A stretch of 39,739 nt of DNA from a virus. This document shows, piece by piece, positions 31,635-38,565 of this stretch (position 1 is its first letter; every line of letters begins with the position of its first letter). Both the position numbers and the translations under genes were made by a program. The notes under the pieces are model-generated. The model worked only from the letters and a program-made list of their open reading frames with translations, was not told the DNA's origin and did not search any database. The stretch is taken from the IMG/VR virus record IMGVR_UViG_3300009157_000030, positions 1 to 39,739 of that record; one strand, written 5' to 3'.

Positions 31635-31958
31635 ATGAATTACATAATATACACTATCGGATGGCACACGAACCGATTCTGTGGGATCGTGTCACAGTCT
31701 ACGCACTGTGCCCACGACAAAGATCGGGCCATCCGGTCACAATTAAATCGGAGAACTATGGCAGAATGTAAACTGTGCGGGTGTGATCTCGCAGAAGAAA
31801 TGGAAGTCATCGATGGAGATTACCGGCCACGTAACATTGTGTATTCGAAGGACAAATCTAAACAATATTACTTGTGTGATCGGTGCAAACGAATCTTTAT
31901 TCGAACCAGAAATCAGGTTACTAAATTTATCAAAGCGGATATATTTTGGAGTGAGTAG
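31635..31958 (+). CDS. Zinc-ribbon protein (start uncertain: 31635 or 31758)
   Basis: The conserved part begins at the ATG 31758 (MAECKLCGCDLAEEME) with GGAG five bases upstream and gives 66 residues: CKLCGCD and LCDRCKRIF form a CxxC-CxxC ribbon. Reading from 31635 adds 41 residues (MNYIIYTIGWHTNRFCG...) with no family likeness; whether they are made depends on which TATA box is used. Zinc-ribbon proteins are repeated throughout this region. A DNA or RNA polymerase interaction would be typical; not shown. Confidence 0.55.
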   Translation: MNYIIYTIGWHTNRFCGIVSQSTHCAHDKDRAIRSQLNRRTMAECKLCGCDLAEEMEVIDGDYRPRNIVYSKDKSKQYYLCDRCKRIFIRTRNQVTKFIKADIFWSE

Positions 31959-31960
31959 AT

Positions 31961-32374
31961 ATGGAAACAAAAAATTGCGTTAGATGTGGAAAACCGGCCA
32001 AGTTTTGGAGTGGTCATGTTGATTACTTTACGGCCCTTAAGATCGTAGGCAGACCTGGAAAAAAATTCGTTTCAAAGATTGAACGCAAGTCTGTTCTCGC
32101 AGGATGGTGTTCGAAACGGTGTTACAACGATGTTGGATTCTGTGGAATGTTTAACCCTTGGATGGGAGAAGTTAAAGGAAAGATTCCATCCATGTGCAAA
32201 TGTGCAGATCATCGAGACAATATGATTCATATCAATTGGTGTCGATTCCGGTGCTGTTTGGGTGCTATTCTATTCGCAGAGGGTATCGTTCTCGGAATAG
32301 TTGGTGGTGGACTGTTCTCACTCGCATTTACGGCAATGGGCCTTTATGTTATTCTATCGAGGAGATGGAAATGA
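31961..32374 (+). CDS. Zinc-binding membrane protein
   Basis: 137 residues. CVRCGKPAKFWSG, WCSKRCYN and MCKCADH supply several Cys/His ligands in the first 90 residues; two hydrophobic stretches (CLGAILFAEGIVLGIVGGG and LFSLAFTAMGLYVILS) follow. A zinc domain anchored by a C-terminal hairpin in the membrane. GGAGTGAG lies eight bases before the ATG. Function unknown. Confidence 0.6.
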   Translation: METKNCVRCGKPAKFWSGHVDYFTALKIVGRPGKKFVSKIERKSVLAGWCSKRCYNDVGFCGMFNPWMGEVKGKIPSMCKCADHRDNMIHINWCRFRCCLGAILFAEGIVLGIVGGGLFSLAFTAMGLYVILSRRWK

Positions 32375-32493
32375 GATGGATCACCGAGGATCGAGAAAAG
32401 AGAGATATCTATATTTGCACGATGTTAATACTCGGATATGCTTTTGTTGATTTCTTGGTTGTTCTATTTTCAATGGTAGGGTGGATAAAATGA
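32371..32493 (+). CDS. Small membrane protein (40 aa)
   Basis: 40 residues with one membrane helix (ICTMLILGYAFVDFLVVLFSMVGW). GGAG lies seven bases before the ATG and the start overlaps the previous stop (ATGA), as does its end with the next gene. Its partner may be the membrane protein just before it. Confidence 0.55.
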   Translation: MRWITEDREKRDIYICTMLILGYAFVDFLVVLFSMVGWIK

Positions 32494-32654
32494 TAGAATG
32501 CGGAGAATGTTCCGGAACTGGATTAATTTTCCAAAACGCAAGTGATGACAAACCTTCGAGTTGGATTGAGTGTGTCAAATGCAATGGTAGAGGACAGATC
32601 GATCCATTTGAAGGAAAACTCAAACCAATAAATGAATCAGGACCAAAGGAGTGA
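32490..32654 (+). CDS. DnaJ-type zinc-finger protein (54 aa)
   Basis: 54 residues with two CxxCxGxG motifs (CGECSGTG, CVKCNGRG), the zinc-binding repeat of DnaJ. Only one pair of repeats instead of the two pairs in DnaJ, and no J domain. The same finger is fused to a MazG-like domain in the next gene. May bind unfolded or partner protein. Confidence 0.65.
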   Translation: MIECGECSGTGLIFQNASDDKPSSWIECVKCNGRGQIDPFEGKLKPINESGPKE

Positions 32655-32658
32655 TTAC

Positions 32659-33189
32659 ATGGAAGATAAACCAAGGATTGAGGACACAGTAGATGAAGCC
32701 ATACGGAGATCACAAAATAAGAGAGAAGTTAAGTGCCTGAAATGCCAGGGAATGGGTGGCATCATGTGGCGTGATGGAGAGGAGAAACACTGGGAAGATT
32801 GTGATCAGTGTAACGGAACAGGTGTGATAAATAAAGTAACGGCAGATAAATTAATCGACAACTGTAAAGAAATAGATCAGATTGACAATGCAATTTTAAA
32901 AGTCATAGTCACTCGAGCAATAAATCTTTGGGGAGAACCGGCACAGATCAACATGGCAATCGAGGAGTGTGCAGAACTTATCGTGAAACTTGTGAAACTC
33001 GGAAGATTTAAGAATGGATCGGAGATCAACGAAGTAGTGAGTGAGATTGCATACGTTGAGATTATGATGGCCCAGTTGCGATTGATCTTTGGATCAGATG
33101 CAGTAGATGAAGAAAAAGCAAGGAAACTGAAAAGGTTACTCTCGAGAATTCAAGACTCAGAACAGAAGCAGGGCAACAATGACAGTTAA
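32659..33189 (+). CDS. DnaJ zinc finger fused to MazG-like domain
   Basis: 176 residues from ATG 32659 (AGGAGTGA eight bases upstream). Residues about 25-65 carry CLKCQGMG and CDQCNGTG. Residues about 95-165 look like the MazG/all-alpha NTP pyrophosphohydrolase core: INMAIEECAELIVKLVKLGRF, then VSEIAYVEIMMAQL. The usual ExxD in the third helix reads EIAY, so one metal ligand is replaced by Tyr. Activity is therefore doubtful or altered. Such enzymes cleave dNTPs or (p)ppGpp-like nucleotides in known cases. The next gene overlaps by eleven bases. Confidence 0.6.
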   Translation: MEDKPRIEDTVDEAIRRSQNKREVKCLKCQGMGGIMWRDGEEKHWEDCDQCNGTGVINKVTADKLIDNCKEIDQIDNAILKVIVTRAINLWGEPAQINMAIEECAELIVKLVKLGRFKNGSEINEVVSEIAYVEIMMAQLRLIFGSDAVDEEKARKLKRLLSRIQDSEQKQGNNDS

Positions 33190-33682
33190 AGTCACACACG
33201 CACAGAATTTACTATCATACAAGTTATCAAATTTATTTTTAGGTGCGAGAAATCGTGACTGTGGAAAACTAATATACTTCATGGGAAAGTATGCATCGAG
33301 ACTTTTAGTTACATTCATGGTTATTTTTCTCAGATCGGATATTCAAAGTAAAGTTCCATATTCAACAATTTTCAATCACGGTGGGATCGGTGTGGTCATC
33401 GGTAAGGGCATTAAAATCGGGGGTCATTGCATAATTGGACAGAACGTGACTCTCGGATCACGAAAGGGTGGAGTTCCAACAATTGGGTGGGGTGTGGTAA
33501 TCTGTGCCCACTCAATCATCATAGGGCCTATCCACGTGGGCCACCACTCTATTATCGGTGCGGGTTCTGTGGTAATTGACGATATTCCACCATATTCCGT
33601 TGTAGTGGGCAATCCGGCCCGTGTGGTGCATACCATACAATCAGAGGAAGAATACTGGAAATACAAGAGAGGAAGGGTATAG
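33179..33682 (+). CDS. Serine acetyltransferase-like protein (CysE type)
   Basis: 167 residues with a left-handed beta-helix of hexapeptide repeats: FNHGGIGVVIGKGIKIG, IIGQNVTLGSRKG, VPTIGWGVVICAHSIIIG and SIIGAGSVVIDDIPPYSVVVGNPARVV. This order matches short CysE forms; H67 stands at the catalytic His place, though the preceding residue is Asn rather than Asp. It would acetylate serine with acetyl-CoA to O-acetylserine, the substrate of the enzyme at 19999-20823. A sugar O-acetyltransferase is a real alternative. Length is shorter than cellular CysE because the N-terminal helical domain is reduced. Confidence 0.6.
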   Translation: MTVKVTHAQNLLSYKLSNLFLGARNRDCGKLIYFMGKYASRLLVTFMVIFLRSDIQSKVPYSTIFNHGGIGVVIGKGIKIGGHCIIGQNVTLGSRKGGVPTIGWGVVICAHSIIIGPIHVGHHSIIGAGSVVIDDIPPYSVVVGNPARVVHTIQSEEEYWKYKRGRV

Positions 33683-33683
33683 A

Positions 33684-33698
33684 CGAAAGGATTATAAA
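33684..33698 (+). promoter_or_regulatory. Candidate promoter of the SF3 helicase gene
   Basis: CGAAAGG plus ATTATAAA (BRE and TATA). The start would fall near 33719, giving a leader of about 18 bases before ATG 33738. The element GACGAAAGG-WWTATAAAC is shared with 31616-31633. Confidence 0.5.
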
Positions 33699-33737
33699 CA
33701 ATGATGAACAAAACATACTATATTCAGAGTTGATTTA

Positions 33738-35357
33738 ATGGCAGATGATGAATTGCAGAATTCACAAGATGTTGCAGCAATCGTTGCTCAAATTAGATCA
33801 AAGAAGAATATTTATTTTAGTCGTGATAAACTCATTGCAAATAATTTAGCGGGAGATATCATTTATGATAACTTCGACTCAGTAAATTTTACTGGGATTA
33901 ATCGTGGTTTTATTGTTATCAATTCCAAAGACTGTGAAATTTATCGTTATCGTGATGGTGTTTACTTAGACGATGGAGATCGATTCGTAAAAGCGATAAC
34001 TCGGCAGATTCTTGGCGATAAGGCGACTAATCAACGTGTAACTGAGGTTGTAACTGCTGTTAAACAATTTGCGGGTCTATTGGTAGAACGTGAACAGTTA
34101 AATAACTACGTTAATCTAATTAATCTCCAAAATGGTGTTTACAACACAGAAACCGGAGAACTCTTACCGCACGATAAAAAGTTTTATTTTACGAATAAAA
34201 TGGAAATTTTTTATAATAAAGATGCAAAATGTCCAAATATTCAAAAATTCTTTTCTGAGGTTCATCTACCAGATGATGTGTTATTAATACAAGAATTATT
34301 CGGATACTGCATGTATCCAAGGTATGACTACCATAAAATTTTCTTTATGATTGGAAACGGTAGAAACGGTAAATCAACTGAACTATCACTCATACGTGCA
34401 TTTATCGGTAAGAAGAATATTTCATCTGCAACGATACACGATCTCATCGATTCAGAATTCAATGCGTCACAATTATTTGGTAAACTCGCAAACATTTCAG
34501 GTGATATTGGATTAGACATGGTTCAGGATACCGGAATTCTAAAGAGACTATCAGGTGGCGATTCAATCATGGCCCAACACAAATTTGGTCATCCATTCGA
34601 ATTCGTTAACTTTGCAAAATTAATTTATGCTTGTAATAATCCACCAGAGATTAAAGACTCATCAGATGCCATGTGGGGTCGTATGATTCACTTCACTTTC
34701 CCAAATACGTTTTTAGATAACGCACCAGGAACAGACCCCAATCTTATTTTAAAATTAACAACTCCGGAAGAATTATCAGGATTATTTAACTGGGCAATGG
34801 ATGGACTAAAACGATTAAAAGCAAACGGAAAATTCTCATACAATAAAACAGTAGAAGAAAACAGAAAGTCATATGAAAGAAAGGCAGACCCAATAAAAGG
34901 TTTCGTTGAAGATATCCTAATATTCTCAGAAGGATCGGCAATTCCAAAAGATGTCATGTATAAATTATATTCAACGTGGTGTAAGGAATCAAAAGTTTCA
35001 ATGATCAATGAAGCGTGGTTTTCAAGAAAATTAAAAGACGCACTTCCTGGTTGTTATCCAATGAGATCAATGTCAGAAGGTAACAGACAACAGGTTTTTA
35101 TGAATGTTTCACTAAAAGATGAAAGTTCTCAACTTCCATTACCAATGTCAAATGAACCACAATCACCACAGAGAAAACTCGATTTTAAAGAATCACTATC
35201 AGATCGGATAAATAATTTATTAACGTGTATTGAAATGCACGAGCAATCAATGACAGACGAAGAACTCGATGCGGAGGGTTTCGATTCAGAATTCATAGAG
35301 AAATGTATCGAGCAAGGATTAATACACAGAAAACCAGATGGAACAATAGGGGTGTGA
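33738..35357 (+). CDS. SF3 helicase, D5/P4-family (C-terminal primase-helicase type)
   Basis: 539 residues. The D5 N-terminal-type region (LINLQNGVYNTETGEL, about 128-143) precedes Walker A GNGRNGKS (206-213), ANISGDIGLD (Walker B area, about 251-260) and YACNNPPEIKDSSDAMWGRM (sensor and arginine area, about 297-316). The C-terminal part has the winged-helix segment typical of this family (PIKGFVEDILIF). It would be a ring helicase at the fork. The primase part of such proteins is missing and is presumably supplied by the PrimPol at 22938-23789 on the other strand. Confidence 0.85.
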   Translation: MADDELQNSQDVAAIVAQIRSKKNIYFSRDKLIANNLAGDIIYDNFDSVNFTGINRGFIVINSKDCEIYRYRDGVYLDDGDRFVKAITRQILGDKATNQRVTEVVTAVKQFAGLLVEREQLNNYVNLINLQNGVYNTETGELLPHDKKFYFTNKMEIFYNKDAKCPNIQKFFSEVHLPDDVLLIQELFGYCMYPRYDYHKIFFMIGNGRNGKSTELSLIRAFIGKKNISSATIHDLIDSEFNASQLFGKLANISGDIGLDMVQDTGILKRLSGGDSIMAQHKFGHPFEFVNFAKLIYACNNPPEIKDSSDAMWGRMIHFTFPNTFLDNAPGTDPNLILKLTTPEELSGLFNWAMDGLKRLKANGKFSYNKTVEENRKSYERKADPIKGFVEDILIFSEGSAIPKDVMYKLYSTWCKESKVSMINEAWFSRKLKDALPGCYPMRSMSEGNRQQVFMNVSLKDESSQLPLPMSNEPQSPQRKLDFKESLSDRINNLLTCIEMHEQSMTDEELDAEGFDSEFIEKCIEQGLIHRKPDGTIGV

Positions 35358-35665
35358 TGTTAACTATGGTGCACAAGAAAGAGAAAATTCACTTGCAATG
35401 CGGATATGAGGATCAGTGTAAATCAAAGAACTGTTTAAGATGTCCAATAAAACTCGCACTTACAAACACCAAACTAACACTCGCAGAGGCAATCGCAATT
35501 GAGGATTTTTCAGTAGTTGATCTCGATGCATGGGCAGCACACAGTTATGGTAAGTCACAACGTAACTTGACACAGGATATCATGCGAAAGATGATGAAAA
35601 GGATTATTTGGGAGAAGGAGGGCCGATGGCGAAGAAAGATAGTAGCATTCTTCCGATTCCTTTAG
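35357..35665 (+). CDS. Cys-rich protein, unknown
   Basis: 102 residues from ATG 35357 (start overlaps helicase stop; GGGGTG upstream). QCGYEDQCKSKNCLRCPI has four or five Cys in 15 residues, a compact zinc or iron-sulfur knuckle. The rest is helical and basic. Overlaps the next gene by 40 bases in another frame. Confidence 0.5.
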   Translation: MLTMVHKKEKIHLQCGYEDQCKSKNCLRCPIKLALTNTKLTLAEAIAIEDFSVVDLDAWAAHSYGKSQRNLTQDIMRKMMKRIIWEKEGRWRRKIVAFFRFL

Positions 35666-35778
35666 ACTGTCCAAATTGCAGGATCAACGATTTTCACGTA
35701 TGGATTTGGGAAGGCGTGAGAATTTACCAGTGCGATAACTGTCTCGAGTGGTTTGTGGAGGGTGAATTATGCCGGTAG
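35626..35778 (+). CDS. Zinc-ribbon protein (50 aa)
   Basis: 50 residues: CPNCRIND and CDNCLEWF form a CxxC-CxxC ribbon 21 residues apart with Trp-rich strands between. GGAGG lies four bases before the ATG. Overlaps both neighbours. Confidence 0.55.
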   Translation: MAKKDSSILPIPLDCPNCRINDFHVWIWEGVRIYQCDNCLEWFVEGELCR

Positions 35779-35954
35779 AACGAAGATGCCCAATGTGCAG
35801 CAAACCAACAAAACGACCAATAATGAACTGGATCGATGACGATGGAAAAGGAAAGAGATGGGTTGCTCGTGGTTGCATGTTCTGTTATCTTGGATGGAAG
35901 AAAAAGAAATTAAAAGAGAACGATGCAAATGATGATCCGGATGATATCTTATGA
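35769..35954 (+). CDS. Zinc-ribbon protein
   Basis: 61 residues: RCPMCSKPT and CMFCYLGW form a CxxC-CxxC ribbon; an acidic tail (ENDANDDPDD) follows. GGAGGGTG lies eight bases before the ATG, inside the gene before. Small ribbon proteins recur here. Confidence 0.6.
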   Translation: MPVERRCPMCSKPTKRPIMNWIDDDGKGKRWVARGCMFCYLGWKKKKLKENDANDDPDDIL

Positions 35955-35964
35955 TAGACAACAA

Positions 35965-35990
35965 GTATATATAGTAGAAACGACATAATA
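35965..35990 (+). promoter_or_regulatory. Rightward promoter: TATA plus GACATAATA element
   Basis: GTATATAT (35965-35972), nine bases, GACATAATA (35982-35990). BRE is weaker (CAACAA). Predicted start near 35993, just before AAGGAG. It begins the operon that leads into the terminase genes. Confidence 0.6.
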
Positions 35991-36007
35991 TATATCAAGG
36001 AGAAAAA

Positions 36008-36115
36008 ATGCCAGAAGGTTGCTTATCGTGTCCAAACTATTCTGAAACCAAATTAGCAGATGGCACGATAATTCACAAATGCAAATTAGAGAAATGCTGC
36101 AAGGATGGTAAATAA
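36008..36115 (+). CDS. Cys-rich micro-protein (35 aa)
   Basis: 35 residues with five Cys (EGCLSCPNYSE, CKLEKCCKDGK). Likely binds zinc. AAGGAG lies five bases upstream and a promoter is in place. Confidence 0.55.
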   Translation: MPEGCLSCPNYSETKLADGTIIHKCKLEKCCKDGK

Positions 36116-36118
36116 TGA

Positions 36119-36298
36119 ATGACAGACGAGACTACGAACCCATTATGTGCAAGATGCAAAAGACCGATGGTTTGGGTCAAAGGAACTCTTTTATGCGTTG
36201 TGTGCGACTCATCTTTGTTATGGGATTTAAATACCCCGAATACATCAGAGGAACAAGATGCCTGGGTAGATCGGAACAATGGAGTGTCTAAAAAATGA
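36119..36298 (+). CDS. Zinc-ribbon protein (59 aa)
   Basis: 59 residues: PLCARCKRPM and LLCVVCDSS form a CxxC-CxxC ribbon 13 residues apart. ATG 36119 is chosen over ATG 36115, which is in another frame and gives no ribbon. The end overlaps the next start (ATGA). Confidence 0.6.
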   Translation: MTDETTNPLCARCKRPMVWVKGTLLCVVCDSSLLWDLNTPNTSEEQDAWVDRNNGVSKK

Positions 36299-36513
36299 CT
36301 CAAAAATCCAGAGTTGAAATTCACCTTCTGTCAAAAGATCATATACCACTAATATCATACCTTGAAAACGCAATGAAAGAAAATAAAATTGAGTATGCCA
36401 TAATGATCGATAGAGCAAAACTATGTCGAAAATACCCATACATAACAGTTAACGGTTCTGTTAAATGCGTGAAACGAGTAATATTGATGAAAAGGGATGG
36501 GCATCTAAAATGA
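36295..36513 (+). CDS. Small basic protein, unknown
   Basis: 72 residues, alternating beta and helix (VEIHLLSKDHIPLISYLENAM, then CRKYPYITVNGSVKCVKRVIL). It could be a small ferredoxin-like fold. GGAGTGT lies seven bases before the ATG. Overlaps the next by four bases. Confidence 0.55.
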   Translation: MTQKSRVEIHLLSKDHIPLISYLENAMKENKIEYAIMIDRAKLCRKYPYITVNGSVKCVKRVILMKRDGHLK

Positions 36514-36773
36514 TCGAGAAACACATATTCTTTGATTTGGATATCAACGAAGTAGCAATGATAATGCATACTTTTTTGAAAAAATTTGAAACAGGATACA
36601 AAACAATAAATTTTCACGTTGAAGAAGTAACATACGATGACACAAGTAAGGAACAAATTTGCATAAGTAAGCATACACTTGTAGTCATAGTCTCAAGAGA
36701 ATCAATATCAAAACAAGAATTGATGAAGATATTTGATCACATGATGTTAAAAACCTCAAGGAGTCGAATATAA
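36510..36773 (+). CDS. Small protein, unknown
   Basis: 87 residues from ATG 36510 (overlap ATGA with the gene before). FDLDINEVAMIMHTFLKKF and TLVVIVSRESISKQELMKIFDHM are alpha/beta. Same general size and strand order as the gene before; a distant paralog is possible but not shown. Confidence 0.5.
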   Translation: MIEKHIFFDLDINEVAMIMHTFLKKFETGYKTINFHVEEVTYDDTSKEQICISKHTLVVIVSRESISKQELMKIFDHMMLKTSRSRI

Positions 36774-37304
36774 ATGGCAAGGAGATCGAAAGACGACATA
36801 GCAGCAATTGAGAGTCTGATACAAAAAATTATGACAGAAGAAAATGAAACAAGTCCTTCAAAGATAGGAATAATATTAAAAGATAAATATAATAAAGAAG
36901 TAAGTAAACCCACACTACTTTCGATTGTATCAAGATTCAAGAATAAGAAAAATCAACAACCATCTGATCTTGAACTTGAATTTGAAGATCACCCTGAAAT
37001 AATAAAAATAAACAGTCGAATAGCAACACTCGAAAAAGATTTTAAATCAGCATCGTCTGTTTCAGATAGATGTAAAATAAGTAGTCAAATAGATTCAGCA
37101 CAGGAATCAAAATTAAAAATGAAAAAAACACTACGTGAAACAGAAATATTAACCGCAAATAGTAATAAAGCACAGTTCATAATAAAATTTGGTGAACCAA
37201 CTGTTATTAAAAATGCAAAACCGGTTTTCATTGCGGGTAATGGCCAAGCGACAATTGATGAAGTAGTAAAGAAAAAAGAAGGTGAAAAAATTGACTCAGA
37301 ATAA
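36774..37304 (+). CDS. Candidate terminase small subunit
   Basis: 176 residues. Residues 1-55 look like a helix-turn-helix (DDIAAIESLIQKIM, then SKIGIILKDKYNKEVSKPTLLSIVSRF); residues about 70-125 are coiled coil (INSRIATLEKDFKSAS...); the end is beta-rich. This layout (DNA-binding head, oligomerising middle) is that of terminase small subunits, and the large subunit follows three genes later. It would recognise viral DNA for packaging. No sequence match was made, so the call rests on architecture and order. Confidence 0.5.
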   Translation: MARRSKDDIAAIESLIQKIMTEENETSPSKIGIILKDKYNKEVSKPTLLSIVSRFKNKKNQQPSDLELEFEDHPEIIKINSRIATLEKDFKSASSVSDRCKISSQIDSAQESKLKMKKTLRETEILTANSNKAQFIIKFGEPTVIKNAKPVFIAGNGQATIDEVVKKKEGEKIDSE

Positions 37305-37563
37305 AATATTTATAGGAACGCCACCATTAAAAAATAGAATCTGGTTTTATTTAACATGTTGGAGGCCAGTTACAAAATATGAGTTTGCAAATCTTCAATT
37401 ACAATTAATCACAATTTTAGAAGGAATAAGAGAGAGTGACATGCAACACTATCAGACTGAAAAAATGTTGGCAGAAGAATTAAAAAAATTATATGACACG
37501 GTTCATGGAATAGGACCAAGAAAAGATTCCGATAAAAAATCGGAAGATCAAATGTTTGGATAG
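37291..37563 (+). CDS. Small protein, unknown
   Basis: 90 residues from TTG 37291, chosen because GGTGA lies six bases upstream; a GTG at 37282 is the other option. FYLTCWRPVTKYEFANLQLQL, then helical and acidic. Overlaps the gene before by 14 bases. Not recognised. Confidence 0.45.
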   Translation: MTQNKIFIGTPPLKNRIWFYLTCWRPVTKYEFANLQLQLITILEGIRESDMQHYQTEKMLAEELKKLYDTVHGIGPRKDSDKKSEDQMFG

Positions 37564-37572
37564 GTGAAAAAA

Positions 37573-38232
37573 ATGACGAATCTAAGTCAATTTACGAAGG
37601 CAGAACTATTGAAAATGGCAAATCAGTTGTGTAAACACAAACACACATATTTGGAACATCCAAATTGTTACTTAAAAGAAAGAAAAATAGAATTGAAAAT
37701 AGGATATTTCGATATTGAGTCAGGTGGACTTAACGCAAATTTCGATTATATGCTAACTTGGTGTATCAAAACCGGTGGAAAAGAAGAATACAAAGAAGGT
37801 GTGATCACACAAGGTGAGATATTGGAATACTCTTTTGATAAAGGGATAATTAAAGAATTGATAAAAGCACTAAAAGAGTATGATGTTATTGTGACATATT
37901 ATGGAACAAAATTTGACATACCATTCATAAGAACTCGAGCAATGACACACAAATTAAAATTCTTATCATTCGGTGCAGTTCAACATAAAGATGTTTATTA
38001 TATGGTGAAGGGAAGAATGCGATTAGGTCGAAGTTCCCTTGACTCAGCGTGTGCAGCACTTGGCATAAAAGGAAAAAACCACATTAAAGGAAACTTTTGG
38101 ATGAGAGCAAAAGTTGGTGATCCAACTGCATTGGCATACGTTTTAGATCACAATAGGAAAGACTGTCAAATATTAGAAAAACTTCATTTACGAATATTGG
38201 AATATGTGAAAGACCAATCGAGATCAATCTAA
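37573..38232 (+). CDS. DnaQ-like 3'-5' exonuclease (DEDD, RNase H-like)
   Basis: 219 residues from ATG 37573 (GGTGA six bases upstream). GYFDIESGG is Exo I (D-x-E); VIVTYYGTKFDIPFIRTRA is Exo II (the FDIPF segment with D); DHNRKDCQILEKL is Exo III (final D). LGRSSLDSACAALGI is also typical. This matches exonucleases of the PolB/DnaQ type with the RNase H fold. It would trim 3' ends during replication, repair or end-processing. No polymerase domain is attached. Confidence 0.75.
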   Translation: MTNLSQFTKAELLKMANQLCKHKHTYLEHPNCYLKERKIELKIGYFDIESGGLNANFDYMLTWCIKTGGKEEYKEGVITQGEILEYSFDKGIIKELIKALKEYDVIVTYYGTKFDIPFIRTRAMTHKLKFLSFGAVQHKDVYYMVKGRMRLGRSSLDSACAALGIKGKNHIKGNFWMRAKVGDPTALAYVLDHNRKDCQILEKLHLRILEYVKDQSRSI

Positions 38233-38242
38233 GGGATAGCAC

Positions 38243-38503
38243 ATGGTAATGAAAGAATGCAAAAATCCACTATGTCGAATCATCTTCGAAAGTAACAGTT
38301 ATCAACAAGAACTTTGTGGTGATTGTTACTTAATTAAAAGACGGGCAGATTTATGCAGAGCAAGGAAAAAATATAAGGATACTCACCCAAAGGAACAAAT
38401 AGGCAACCCAAAAGATGATGCAAAGATACTCAGATTTCTCCGAGAAAAGCGAGAAAAAGAAGATCGCAGACATATGGCATCCAACAGGAGAAAACGGTGC
38501 TGA
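38243..38503 (+). CDS. Small zinc-finger protein
   Basis: 86 residues: CKNPLCRIIF and LCGDCYLI (Cx4C-CxxC) form the front; the rest is very basic and helical (REKREKEDRRHMASNRRKRC). Looks like a nucleic-acid binder. Two starts (38243 and 38249) are possible. Confidence 0.5.
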   Translation: MVMKECKNPLCRIIFESNSYQQELCGDCYLIKRRADLCRARKKYKDTHPKEQIGNPKDDAKILRFLREKREKEDRRHMASNRRKRC

Positions 38504-38565
38504 TCCCCTTATATTGAGGATACAATACTATCCATAACAGACAACATAACCTTGCAAGGTGTTCT

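Noticed and set aside
33701-33733. Ten-codon leader peptide (MMNKTYYIQS) before the SF3 helicase
   Set aside because: It lies between the predicted TATA box and the predicted transcription start, so it is probably not in the mRNA.
36115-36291. 58-residue reading from ATG 36115
   Set aside because: The overlapping frame from 36119 gives a proper CxxC-CxxC zinc ribbon and an ATGA junction with the next gene; this frame gives neither.
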